Assembly (NCBI RefSeq): GCF_947492965.1
Contig: NZ_CANLOZ010000008.1
Location: 1 to 64,000, forward strand
Origin: an uncultured Aquimarina sp.
GTDB taxonomy: Bacteria > Bacteroidota > Bacteroidia > Flavobacteriales > Flavobacteriaceae
DNA: 64,000 bases
Direction: 5' to 3'
This document shows, in pieces, positions 38,916 to 46,365 of the stretch. Within the stretch, counting starts at the first letter, position 1. Every line of letters starts with the position of its first letter. The translations under genes were made by a program, and so were the position numbers. The notes beneath the pieces are model-generated. The model was not told where the DNA came from. It saw only the letters and a list, made by a program, of their open reading frames with translations, and did not search any database.

Positions 38916-39090
38916 TTAAATCAATAGGATCTCTAGACATATTCTCACTGTTTTCAGGGTACTCATTTTCACCAGAAAAGGTGTTTCTAAGGGTGTATTT
39001 AAGTGACATCTTTGTACTGTAGGTTTTGATAAACAACAAATCAAATTTTACCGAAATAAACTAATTACTAACCCTATAAAACCATAAGAT

Positions 39091-39513
39091 ATGATCTGGG
39101 GAATCTCATTAATTTTATTAAGTATTTTAGCAGTACCATCGTTATTACTTTCCAAAAAACCAAATGCAAAAGAACTTTTAGAAAAAATTGAACCTTACCA
39201 AGGATGGATTGGGTTTGCATTCTGTTTCTGGGGAGTTTGGGGAATTATTTCAGCAATTTTAAATCTAGGTTGGCTTACTACCTATCCAATTTGGTGGGTA
39301 TCATTATTAGCAGGAAATATAATCTCTGCTGCACTAGGATTTATGTTAGGATTTGGACTTATCAATAAGTTCTTCTTATCAAAAAACCAAGCAGCAAAAG
39401 AAAAAGCAGACGAATTAAGAGCAAAGCTTGCTCCTAAACAAGGAAAATTAGGAGTATTTGGACTTATCGTTGGAGGATGGATGATAGTGGCATCATTCCT
39501 TTTCTTCACGTAA
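39091..39513 (+). CDS. Small multi-pass membrane protein
   Basis: This 140-residue protein has about four hydrophobic segments (about 3-20, 40-60, 65-90 and 121-139). A cytosolic charged stretch lies before the last one ([24 protein letters not shown]). I do not recognise the family. Two similar elements, [21 protein letters not shown] and [24 protein letters not shown], precede transmembrane helices, so the protein looks like an internally duplicated helix-plus-membrane unit. It is the first gene of the plus-strand cluster. Confidence 0.78.
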   Translation: MIWGISLILLSILAVPSLLLSKKPNAKELLEKIEPYQGWIGFAFCFWGVWGIISAILNLGWLTTYPIWWVSLLAGNIISAALGFMLGFGLINKFFLSKNQAAKEKADELRAKLAPKQGKLGVFGLIVGGWMIVASFLFFT

Positions 39514-39530
39514 TATGTTAGTTAGTTGAA

Positions 39531-39579
39531 GAATGGAGGGAGAAATGAACATTGAACCGTTGTATTCTCTCTCCCATTC
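39531..39579 (+). repeat. Intergenic stem-loop 1 of the 39-47 kb cluster
   Basis: GAATGG then AGGGAGA (39531-39543) pair with TCTCTCT and CCATTC (to 39579) with one bulged base and one G-U pair. The loop is about 22 bases. There is no U run, so it is more like a processing or stability element than a terminator. Confidence 0.55.
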
Positions 39580-39637
39580 TAATCAAAAAATCAATAAACA
39601 AAATACTCTTAAACCACTAACATAAACCAAGAACGTC

Positions 39638-39979
39638 ATGATTATATTCGGGACCAGTTCTTCTACAATAAACCCATCGAAACTAGATGGTGGCCATTGC
39701 CCTTTTTGCAAGACAGAAAATCAAATGTGGGTTCAAGGATACAGAAAATACTTCCATGTGTTTTGGATTCCCTTTTTTCCTCTTTGGAAGAAACTATATG
39801 TAGTTTGTAGTCATTGCAAAGGAGCCTTTGAAAAACAAGAGATTACGAGCGAAAAGCTTATCTCCAATTTTGAAGAATTCGAAAAAAACAAAGTTAAAAT
39901 CCCGTGGTATCATTTCACAGGTATTATCATCTTTTTATTACTAATCACATCGATTTCAGTAATACCATTTTTAAACTAA
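39638..39979 (+). CDS. Zinc-ribbon protein with a C-terminal membrane anchor
   Basis: This 113-residue protein has a treble-clef-like zinc ribbon made by C21-x2-C24 (HCPFCKTEN) and C57-x2-C60 (VCSHCKG). An aromatic stretch (YRKYFHVFWIPFFPLWKKLYVV) lies between them, and one transmembrane helix (about 91-111) is at the end. This layout is that of small zinc_ribbon membrane proteins in Bacteroidota. The function is unknown. The zinc ribbon should face the cytosol. It is one of three CxxC/CxxC proteins in the cluster. Confidence 0.82.
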   Translation: MIIFGTSSSTINPSKLDGGHCPFCKTENQMWVQGYRKYFHVFWIPFFPLWKKLYVVCSHCKGAFEKQEITSEKLISNFEEFEKNKVKIPWYHFTGIIIFLLLITSISVIPFLN

Positions 39980-40011
39980 ATAAATTATCAAATCACTCAA
40001 ATTATTAAATT

Positions 40012-40701
40012 ATGAAAACAAAAATTTTATTTCTTTTAAGCATTATTGTACTTGGAACTACATCAACCTTAGAAGCACAAAAGCTTAAGAAATTCGGAAG
40101 CTCTATTGAGAAAAAAATAGGTCCAAAAACAATAAAAGTACCGTATACGGATGTAGTATCATACCTTGGATATGCTGCTCCAGGAAATGAAGATGAAGTA
40201 AAAGACGGAAAGAAATTTTATTACATATATGTTTGGGTTCCTGCTGTTGCTCCAGAACTTGGAGTAAGAATGATGTCTCCAGTAGGAAAAGCTAAAACAA
40301 AAAATCCTATAAAATCAGAAGCATATACAAAGAATGCTAAATCAAAGGATTATTTTGACACGTACATTACACTAGAAAGATCAGACATTATTAGTACTGA
40401 TAATATCAGCCAAGATGCTGTGGATAGTGCAAATTGGGTAATTCTAGAACGTAATGACGATAGCGGAGAAATGCCAAAACAACCAAGTGGTAGTTCTTAC
40501 AACTCTCTTTTAAGGTACAAAAGTGACATCAACGATCCTTTAAAAGCTCTTACTGTTGGATTATACAGAATCGGTTTTACAACCTACAAGACTGGTGAAG
40601 TAAAAGGTACTTTCTTAGCAGAAGTTGCCGCACCTGTAAAACTTCCTGGTGTTGTAATGGCTAAAACGATCGCAGATCTAAAAGCAGGAATGAGCAAATA
40701 A
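40012..40701 (+). CDS. LipL32-like secreted surface protein
   Basis: This 229-residue protein has a Sec signal peptide ([17 protein letters not shown]), with no lipobox cysteine. The mature part resembles Leptospira LipL32. From memory of that protein, [23 protein letters not shown] (68-90) aligns with its [40 protein letters not shown] (183-201) aligns with GLYRISFTTYKPGEVKGSF, and SYNSLLR with KYNSLTR. The LipL32 calcium-site residues have counterparts: D116-T117 (FDT), D149-D150 and Y163. The poly-Asp loop of LipL32 is much shorter. LipL32 is the dominant outer surface lipoprotein of pathogenic Leptospira, and homologues are known in some marine bacteria. The role here is unknown. The protein is probably periplasmic or surface-exposed rather than lipid-anchored. 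Confidence 0.88.
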   Translation: [229 protein letters not shown]

Positions 40702-40723
40702 TCTTCTTTTAATAGAGATGAAT

Positions 40724-40770
40724 GAGATAGTTATTCCTTAGGCTAATCAAATTATTGGAATAGCTATCTC
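40724..40770 (+). repeat. Intergenic stem-loop 2 of the 39-47 kb cluster
   Basis: GAGATAGTTATTCC (40724-40737) pairs with GGAATAGCTATCTC (40757-40770): 14 pairs with one G-U, loop 19 bases. It lies 22 bases after the LipL32-like gene's stop, and no U run follows. Confidence 0.7.
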
Positions 40771-40828
40771 AATCTCCATAATAGCTGCTAGCTCTCTTTC
40801 TTGAAAACATCATAAACTATTTTACAAA

Positions 40829-41029
40829 ATGACAGATAAAACCAATAAGGATGATGATAAAGAGAAAAGTCTGCTGGATGACATATTAGGTAATGCCATT
40901 TCTTCTACTAACAAGTTTGACGAAGCTAATGCTGGACTTGAAACCAAAAAATGTAAAAGCTGTGGAGCAGCAAGACCTAGCGATACTGATCTTCAGTACT
41001 GCGATTTCTGTGGAAACCAGTTTTACTAA
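40829..41029 (+). CDS. Very small zinc-ribbon protein
   Basis: This 66-residue protein has a charged, disordered N-terminal half and a C-terminal zinc ribbon formed by C42-x2-C45 (KCKSCGAARP) and C58-x2-C61 (YCDFCGNQF). It has no signal or membrane segment, so it should be cytosolic. The family is not recognised beyond the zinc ribbon. It ends 25 bases before the next gene, which encodes another CxxC/CxxC protein; the two may be partners. The zinc ribbon makes it a credible gene despite its size. Confidence 0.75.
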   Translation: MTDKTNKDDDKEKSLLDDILGNAISSTNKFDEANAGLETKKCKSCGAARPSDTDLQYCDFCGNQFY

Positions 41030-41054
41030 AACTTTATAATCTAAAACCACCAAC

Positions 41055-41822
41055 ATGTCTTTTATTGCCACACAACAAAGATGGGATACATTCCTAGCCA
41101 AAATAAGAGATCGTTTTTATGAAGTCCTCAATAAAACAGAAGCAGCATTACCGCTATTGTTTGAGGCTACGGATTTTGAAACAATTACTTTTCAAAATGC
41201 CTGGCAAGGTATATACTCACAAGCTTCTGATCTTATTCATAAAATAGAAAACACTTGGTTTGATAAGGTAGAACAAACATTTCTAGATCTTGATATAGAT
41301 TATGACAATGCTCAGTTTATTAAGGAACGTAACAAAGGATTTAAATTGCAGCATGAGTTACAGCAGGAATTGAAATCTTATGAAGTACGAATCTTCGCTG
41401 ATGCTGCCAAAAAGTTGGTATCTAACGCAAAAGATACTTTATCCAAAGATTTTTGTTGTACACAATGTCAAGCTAAACTACCTATTAAAGATAATTTTTT
41501 CAGATCATATTATACCACTTGTGATTATTGCCAGACAGTAAACACATTCGAACCAGGAACAAAAGCAAGAAATGTAGAACACTTTGCCATTAATGCATTG
41601 GGTGAAGAAGCGGCGTTAGAACATTATCTAAAATATGAACACCTTAAGTTTCAGAACTATCTATCAGATAGAGACATTTTTAGTAAAGATGAGTTAATAA
41701 CTCCATACCGCAAATACGTAGAGACCTATTTAAAAAAACGTATCGAAGTAATTCCTGATTATCAAGGACGATACGAGAAGGATCTTAGCGCAAAAATGTC
41801 ATTCATAATTGATTATTCATAA
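41055..41822 (+). CDS. Helical protein with an internal zinc ribbon, unknown function
   Basis: This 255-residue soluble protein is mostly alpha-helical. A zinc ribbon in the middle is formed by C135-x2-C138 and C156-x2-C159. Before it is a helical domain rich in charged and aromatic residues (about 1-130, with a coiled-coil-like stretch ELQQELKSYEVRIFADAAKKL). After it is a second domain (about 160-255). I do not recognise a family. It lies 20 bases before the SPFH gene and is probably co-translated with it. Its composition suggests a cytosolic adaptor, but that is inference. Confidence 0.78.
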   Translation: MSFIATQQRWDTFLAKIRDRFYEVLNKTEAALPLLFEATDFETITFQNAWQGIYSQASDLIHKIENTWFDKVEQTFLDLDIDYDNAQFIKERNKGFKLQHELQQELKSYEVRIFADAAKKLVSNAKDTLSKDFCCTQCQAKLPIKDNFFRSYYTTCDYCQTVNTFEPGTKARNVEHFAINALGEEAALEHYLKYEHLKFQNYLSDRDIFSKDELITPYRKYVETYLKKRIEVIPDYQGRYEKDLSAKMSFIIDYS

Positions 41823-41842
41823 TTCGAAAAAAAGGAAAATAT

Positions 41843-42892
41843 ATGTCAAATTCATTTAGCAATCAATTACGTTCGGTAATCGAATGGAACAGTCCTAAAC
41901 CGGATACTCTTTTTGAGAAATGGACTCAGGATGGAGATGAAATAAAAAATGCCTCCAAACTTATTGTTGGTCCAGGACAAGGATGCCTTTTTGTGTTTGA
42001 GGGAAAAGTAGAAGGCTATTTTGAAGAAGAAGGTCTTTATGATCTTAAAACCGGAAACATTCCTTTTTGGACAACCATTAAGAATATCATGTATAAGTTT
42101 GAATCTGCTCATAAAGTAGGTATCTATTTTTATCGAAAAGTAGAAATGCAAAACATTCGATGGGGAACCCCTTCACCTATTACCTATAAAGATCCGGTAT
42201 ACAATTTTCCCGTCGGATTAGGAGCTTTTGGAAACTTTTCATTTAAGATTACTAAAGCAGTTGATTTTTTCTCCAATGTAATTGCTGGTGAGGATTATTA
42301 TCCGGTAAGATCCATTCAAAAGGTAATTTTATCCAGAATCACTCAGCCAATCAGCGATTTTCTTGCCAAAGCTTCTTTTAGCTATATAGATATCGACAAA
42401 CACCGAAATGAAATTGCTGAATTTTCCAGAAACTCCTGTGAATCTATTTTCAATGATTTAGGATTTCAACTACTTGATTTCAGAATCGAAGGAACCAATT
42501 TCGATGAAGAGACCAAAACAAGAATTGGTAGAATAGCAGATATGAGTGCAGAAGCACAGGCGATGAGAGAACTTGGAGTAAGTTACCAAGATTATCAGCA
42601 ACTCGAAGCACTAAAAAATATGGCAAAGAATGAAGGAGGAGGAAATTTAGGAATGCAAATGGGTGCAGGTTTAGGAATGGGACAAATGATGGGTAATATG
42701 ATGAATAACCAAAATCAACAACCTCAGCAACCGCAACAACCATATCAACCACAAAATAACACTCCAGTATCTACTCCAAATCCAGATGATCCCATTCAAA
42801 AACTCGAAAAACTAAAGAAGATGTTTGAAGCAGGGCTTATCGATGAGCAAGATTACAAACAAAAAAAACAAGAGATCTTATCTCAATTTTAA
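41843..42892 (+). CDS. SPFH-domain protein (YdjI/virion core type) with C-terminal SHOCT
   Basis: This 349-residue protein has an SPFH-like core (about 20-235). It starts VIEWNSPKPDTLFEKW and includes IVGPGQGCLFVFEGKVEGYFEEEGLYDLKTGNIPFW, the hallmark of the YdjI/virion-core-protein branch of SPFH proteins. A Gly-Met-Asn-Gln-rich linker follows (about 265-310, poly-QQPQ), then a SHOCT helix (about 315-349; DPIQKLEKLKKMFEAGLIDEQDYKQKKQEILSQF). B. subtilis YdjI-type proteins sit with PspA homologues and zinc-ribbon membrane proteins and act at the membrane under stress. This cluster likewise pairs SPFH with zinc ribbons. It has no membrane segment of its own, so recruitment is likely through partners. 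Confidence 0.86.
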   Translation: MSNSFSNQLRSVIEWNSPKPDTLFEKWTQDGDEIKNASKLIVGPGQGCLFVFEGKVEGYFEEEGLYDLKTGNIPFWTTIKNIMYKFESAHKVGIYFYRKVEMQNIRWGTPSPITYKDPVYNFPVGLGAFGNFSFKITKAVDFFSNVIAGEDYYPVRSIQKVILSRITQPISDFLAKASFSYIDIDKHRNEIAEFSRNSCESIFNDLGFQLLDFRIEGTNFDEETKTRIGRIADMSAEAQAMRELGVSYQDYQQLEALKNMAKNEGGGNLGMQMGAGLGMGQMMGNMMNNQNQQPQQPQQPYQPQNNTPVSTPNPDDPIQKLEKLKKMFEAGLIDEQDYKQKKQEILSQF

Positions 42893-42919
42893 TTCACCAC
42901 AAATTTAAAACCAAATACA

Positions 42920-44020
42920 ATGAGTAATTTACATAAATTCACAGATCACGATAAAACCGAACAAGGTCAAAAGGCAATTGCATTAGGAATAAAAAATAAG
43001 CAATCCTCAGCAGAAAATAGTTATGATTATACGGCCCAAGAAGCTGCAGATTTTAGCTGGCCAGATATTGATCCTGATCAAATCGGGCATATAGAACCTT
43101 GGTTATGTTATGGCAAAAATAATGATGGAACTACAGGAGGATGGGTAGATCTAAATCAATTTGCCAATGGTCAGGAAAGAAAATTAAATGCTTGTTTACA
43201 AACTCTTGGTTATCCCGAAGCTTTAAATACTACTACAGATAGAGCTAGAGAAATATTAGATGAAATCAATAACAATGACAACTTTGAAGAAATTGCTGCT
43301 CAATATGGTTTTAAAAGTAACGAGCATTTTTCTTTAGAAGATCATGTAGCATCTTCGTTAATAAAAATTGAAAAAGCTGAAGGAAAAGCCTATGATGCTG
43401 CTGATGACTTCCTAAAAGAGCAAAAGGCTAAGCTAGACGCGCAGATGGACGCTCATATCGAAGCTGCCGAAGCTGGAGGCTTATTAGATCCTATTAATGG
43501 AATTGATATGGAAACCTGGGCTGCAGCCAATGCCAAAATTGCTGGTGGAATGGATTTGGAAGAAGTACTTAAAGTTGTAGGAACTGAAAAACCTATCTGG
43601 GATGAAGTTTCTGCAGAATGGACTGCAAGAATGTCTCAGGATACAACTTTTGCCATTTCCAAAGTTTACGGAGATGCTTTTATGAATTCGAATATTGGCA
43701 AATTTGCAGCTACTGAAACTAATGAAGTAGCGGATGCTGTTAGTTCAAGTGGTGGTAGTTCGTTAGATAATGTAATGGAAGATTTTGATTTATATATCAA
43801 AATCATGTGCCACCAAAATATGGGAGCTACCCAAGGAAAAGATGCGGTTTCTATCCTTAATGAATACGGGCTTAATGTGAACGATTGGAGTACTGTAGGC
43901 GCACAATGGACTACTAAAATGGCTACAGATACAAGACTCGCCTTAAAAATGGGAGAGTTAATGGAAAAATATAACGCAGAATTTGCAACTGCAGGAGCTG
44001 GAGATGATATTGATTTTTAG
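42920..44020 (+). CDS. Acidic protein with an internal tandem repeat (DUF6620-like)
   Basis: This 366-residue acidic cytosolic protein has three parts. The N-terminal region (about 40-135) is Trp-rich and contains EAADFSWPDIDPDQIGHIEPWLCYGKNNDGTTGGW. A helical linker follows (about 140-190). Two related C-terminal units follow (197-254 and 286-351), both with W..V.A.WT..M..DT..A (WDEVSAEWTARMSQDTTFAI; WSTVGAQWTTKMATDTRLAL). It resembles proteins I recall labelled DUF6620, but I cannot verify this. It follows the SPFH gene by 27 bases and is surely in the same operon. Confidence 0.78.
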   Translation: MSNLHKFTDHDKTEQGQKAIALGIKNKQSSAENSYDYTAQEAADFSWPDIDPDQIGHIEPWLCYGKNNDGTTGGWVDLNQFANGQERKLNACLQTLGYPEALNTTTDRAREILDEINNNDNFEEIAAQYGFKSNEHFSLEDHVASSLIKIEKAEGKAYDAADDFLKEQKAKLDAQMDAHIEAAEAGGLLDPINGIDMETWAAANAKIAGGMDLEEVLKVVGTEKPIWDEVSAEWTARMSQDTTFAISKVYGDAFMNSNIGKFAATETNEVADAVSSSGGSSLDNVMEDFDLYIKIMCHQNMGATQGKDAVSILNEYGLNVNDWSTVGAQWTTKMATDTRLALKMGELMEKYNAEFATAGAGDDIDF

Positions 44021-44035
44021 GATTTTTCTTTTTAG

Positions 44036-44158
44036 ATGAGGAATGACCCGATGGACATCAATAATTCCATGACATTAGATTTAGATAATACAACGATGAA
44101 AATCGGGTCATTTATACAATCAAAAATCACTATCATAAAACTGCTAATTCCAAAATGA
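44036..44158 (+). CDS. Possible 40-codon leader ORF overlapping the next start
   Basis: An ATG at 44036 opens a 40-residue frame (MRNDPMDINNSMTLDLDNTT...) whose TGA at 44156-44158 overlaps the next gene's ATG as ATGA. The overlap fits translational coupling. The frame spans a large inverted repeat, so translation and RNA folding would compete. There is no signal or recognised motif. It may be chance. Confidence 0.3.
   Translation: MRNDPMDINNSMTLDLDNTTMKIGSFIQSKITIIKLLIPK
44042..44112 (+). repeat. Intergenic stem-loop 3 of the 39-47 kb cluster
   Basis: AATGACCCGAT (44042-44052) and its exact complement ATCGGGTCATT (44102-44112) enclose 49 bases, which themselves contain ATGGA/TCCAT. The whole element could fold as a branched structure 21 bases after the 366-residue protein's stop. 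Confidence 0.65.
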
Positions 44159-44796
44159 AATCTCTCTTTCTATTTGCTTTATGTTGTATCTCTACAATGC
44201 ATTCTCAAATGAGTGAACCAAACAAAGATGTAAAAAAGCTGCTCAAGCGTGGTAGAAATCATATAATTGGTTTGGCCATAAACGAACTAAAAAGGCAAGA
44301 ACATACAACGATAAATAAAGAGGATTTCCATTTTATATCAGTAAAAGCTAGTAATCAAAGAGTACTAGTGCAATTTGGATACAATGTAATATACCTTCCA
44401 AAAAATACTGCTTACTATTCCGATATCATTGTAGAATTACCTTCAGGCACAATCACTAAAAACATTGAAAGTAATAATACAACGCGTTCATCCTTCTATT
44501 TACCAACAAATACAGATCTGAAAATTATCAATGAGATTTTGAATCCTGATAGCACCAATACCGATATTTTCAAAAAAGGAATTGTCTATCCTTTGACCAC
44601 AATCAAAGAAATGGAACATAGCTATTTAGTAGTTTTTTCCTCTCGAGATCCTTATTTAGGTGGTGTTTTTAGTGAAGAAGAAATAGATAAAAAAACCGGA
44701 GAAGTAATCTCATCAATAAACGGTCATTATGAACCCGCTCCAATCCTACCAGATGATGATGAGCATAAAGAAGAGTTTATTGAAATAACCAATTAA
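44155..44796 (+). CDS. Secreted protein of unknown function
   Basis: This 213-residue protein has a short signal peptide (MKSLFLFALCCISTMHSQ). The mature domain shows no motif I recognise. A stretch HIIGLAINELKRQEHTTINKEDFHFISVKASNQRVLVQFGYNVIYLP suggests a small alpha/beta domain like those of periplasmic accessory proteins. The C-terminus is acidic (LPDDDEHKEEFIE). It is followed by the next gene after 2 bases. Confidence 0.72.
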   Translation: MKSLFLFALCCISTMHSQMSEPNKDVKKLLKRGRNHIIGLAINELKRQEHTTINKEDFHFISVKASNQRVLVQFGYNVIYLPKNTAYYSDIIVELPSGTITKNIESNNTTRSSFYLPTNTDLKIINEILNPDSTNTDIFKKGIVYPLTTIKEMEHSYLVVFSSRDPYLGGVFSEEEIDKKTGEVISSINGHYEPAPILPDDDEHKEEFIEITN

Positions 44797-44798
44797 AA

Positions 44799-45668
44799 AT
44801 GAAAACCAAAAATATAGTCGCAATCAAGAGCAACCTAAAACTTACATGCTTTTTCATATTCTTTTTCAACACTTTGGTATTTCCTCAAAGCAACAATCAT
44901 GGTGATACCGCTATAAATCAAGAAGAGACAGAAAATTTTTTGTGCATAGAAATATATGGTGAAAAAGGTAGTAATATTAAAGTTCGATTAAATGATATTC
45001 CGGTATGTGAGCTTTTGATTGAAAACGAAGAAGGTTATGGAAACTCTTTTACGCTAGCTAACCATTATGCAATTCCAAATATCAATACAGTTTCGGTATA
45101 TCCATTATCAAAAAAAGGATCTGCGACTATTCGTTTAGCAACTTATAAAAAAGGTGAAATTACCGGAGAGAATAATGGTAAAACTTTACTAAAAATCAAT
45201 GTTAAAAATGATGATGCGCCAGTTCATAAACAAGTGATATTACCTTCTAATTTAAAAAAGTGGTCATGGATAGATACTGATATAATCACAAATAAAAACA
45301 GTAAAGAAGAAGCCATTGCATTTGCAAAATCATTTTATAAAACTATGGAAGAAGGGAATATAAATGAAATGGTTGCTGCCGCAGATCCCATCATAGGATA
45401 TGAAGTCTTATCTAAACCAGAAATTTCTAAAGAAAATCTAATTAATGAATGGATTAAAGGTTTAAAAATGGTTTTTACAGATCAAAACATATATGATAAT
45501 ATTGATTCCATATCTATCCGATTAACTCCTGTAGCCAATGGGAAACTATTCGAAGTTACGAGAGACGATGGAAGTTGGTTATTTAGAACATCAGATAAGA
45601 ATGAATTTCCAGTAGGCTTTAAGAGTATAATAGGGCGTAAGAATGGAGTTTGGAAATTCTATCATTAG
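44799..45668 (+). CDS. Secreted two-domain protein with an NTF2-like C-terminus, unknown function
   Basis: This 289-residue protein has a signal peptide (LKLTCFFIFFFNTLVFPQ). It then has a beta-rich domain of about 100 residues (about 48-150; FLCIEIYGEKGSNIKVRLNDIPVCELLI). A second domain runs about 170-289 with AIAFAKSFYKTMEEGNINEMVAAADPIIGYEV and ends GRKNGVWKFYH. The layout of the second domain (helix, pocket, terminal strand) resembles NTF2/SnoaL-like lipocalin-type cones. The ligand is unknown. It lies 2 bases after the preceding secreted gene. Confidence 0.7.
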   Translation: MKTKNIVAIKSNLKLTCFFIFFFNTLVFPQSNNHGDTAINQEETENFLCIEIYGEKGSNIKVRLNDIPVCELLIENEEGYGNSFTLANHYAIPNINTVSVYPLSKKGSATIRLATYKKGEITGENNGKTLLKINVKNDDAPVHKQVILPSNLKKWSWIDTDIITNKNSKEEAIAFAKSFYKTMEEGNINEMVAAADPIIGYEVLSKPEISKENLINEWIKGLKMVFTDQNIYDNIDSISIRLTPVANGKLFEVTRDDGSWLFRTSDKNEFPVGFKSIIGRKNGVWKFYH

Positions 45669-45718
45669 TAATAATTACATAAAATATAAATTCATATTCA
45701 ATTAAATAATTCAAAACT

Positions 45719-46363
45719 ATGTGGCAACATCTAATAGAAACGCAAGATCCAATGTCAATTAAAGAACATCTAAGTTTTATGACGAAAAATAAAGAAGACG
45801 AAGAAGTTCTTGATCTTATCATAGCTCAATTTTTAAAAGCTGAAATAAATAATGATCAACTATTACTTACATTTCAGCATAAAGAATACGAGGATGAAGA
45901 AGTAGTATTAGAATGTGATGCACCATTTGAAACTGAAAAAGGCCCGAAATCCTGGATTGAAGTAGCGAAAGTTCACAATGGGATATCCTGGGAATCATTA
46001 GGCGGTGGATATATTGGGTTTAATGGTATTCAAGAAGGAGGATCTGCAATCGAACAAAGCTGGGAATATTACTTTTTGGAAGAAGCCGAAGAAGAAAACG
46101 AAGAATTCATTACATCATTAAAGAATAGTGGTTATGGTATTGAAGATACTGAAGGAGCTATTGATTATGGCCAAAACTGGGTTATTGCCCACCCAGGAAA
46201 AATGAACCAATTAGGGGAGCCAACTCTATATTTTGTCTCACACGGAGATTGTGAAGCTGTACTTATTGAAGAAGCACGAAACTTAGAGATGGGACAAGTT
46301 TTACTAAGAGTTATTGCAGAGTATATTTTGGATGCTGATTATTTTTCTGAAACGTATAATTAG
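45719..46363 (+). CDS. SUKH (SMI1/KNR4)-like cytosolic protein
   Basis: This 214-residue acidic protein has no signal. The stretch WIEVAKVHNGISWESLGGGYIGFNGIQEGG, with a conserved Trp and Gly cluster, resembles the core of SUKH/SMI1-KNR4 proteins. The end (TLYFVSHGDCEAVLIEE) has the usual late strand with His and Asp. SUKH proteins often serve as immunity proteins against polymorphic toxins. None of its neighbours looks like a toxin. The assignment is by eye only. It is 50 bases after the previous gene and 2 bases before the next. Confidence 0.55.
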   Translation: MWQHLIETQDPMSIKEHLSFMTKNKEDEEVLDLIIAQFLKAEINNDQLLLTFQHKEYEDEEVVLECDAPFETEKGPKSWIEVAKVHNGISWESLGGGYIGFNGIQEGGSAIEQSWEYYFLEEAEEENEEFITSLKNSGYGIEDTEGAIDYGQNWVIAHPGKMNQLGEPTLYFVSHGDCEAVLIEEARNLEMGQVLLRVIAEYILDADYFSETYN

Positions 46364-46365
46364 AA

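Noticed and set aside
38857..39039. A 60-codon minus-strand ORF
   Set aside because: It covers the strong terminator hairpin at 38876-38915, has no motif and starts in a gap best explained as a terminator and promoter region.
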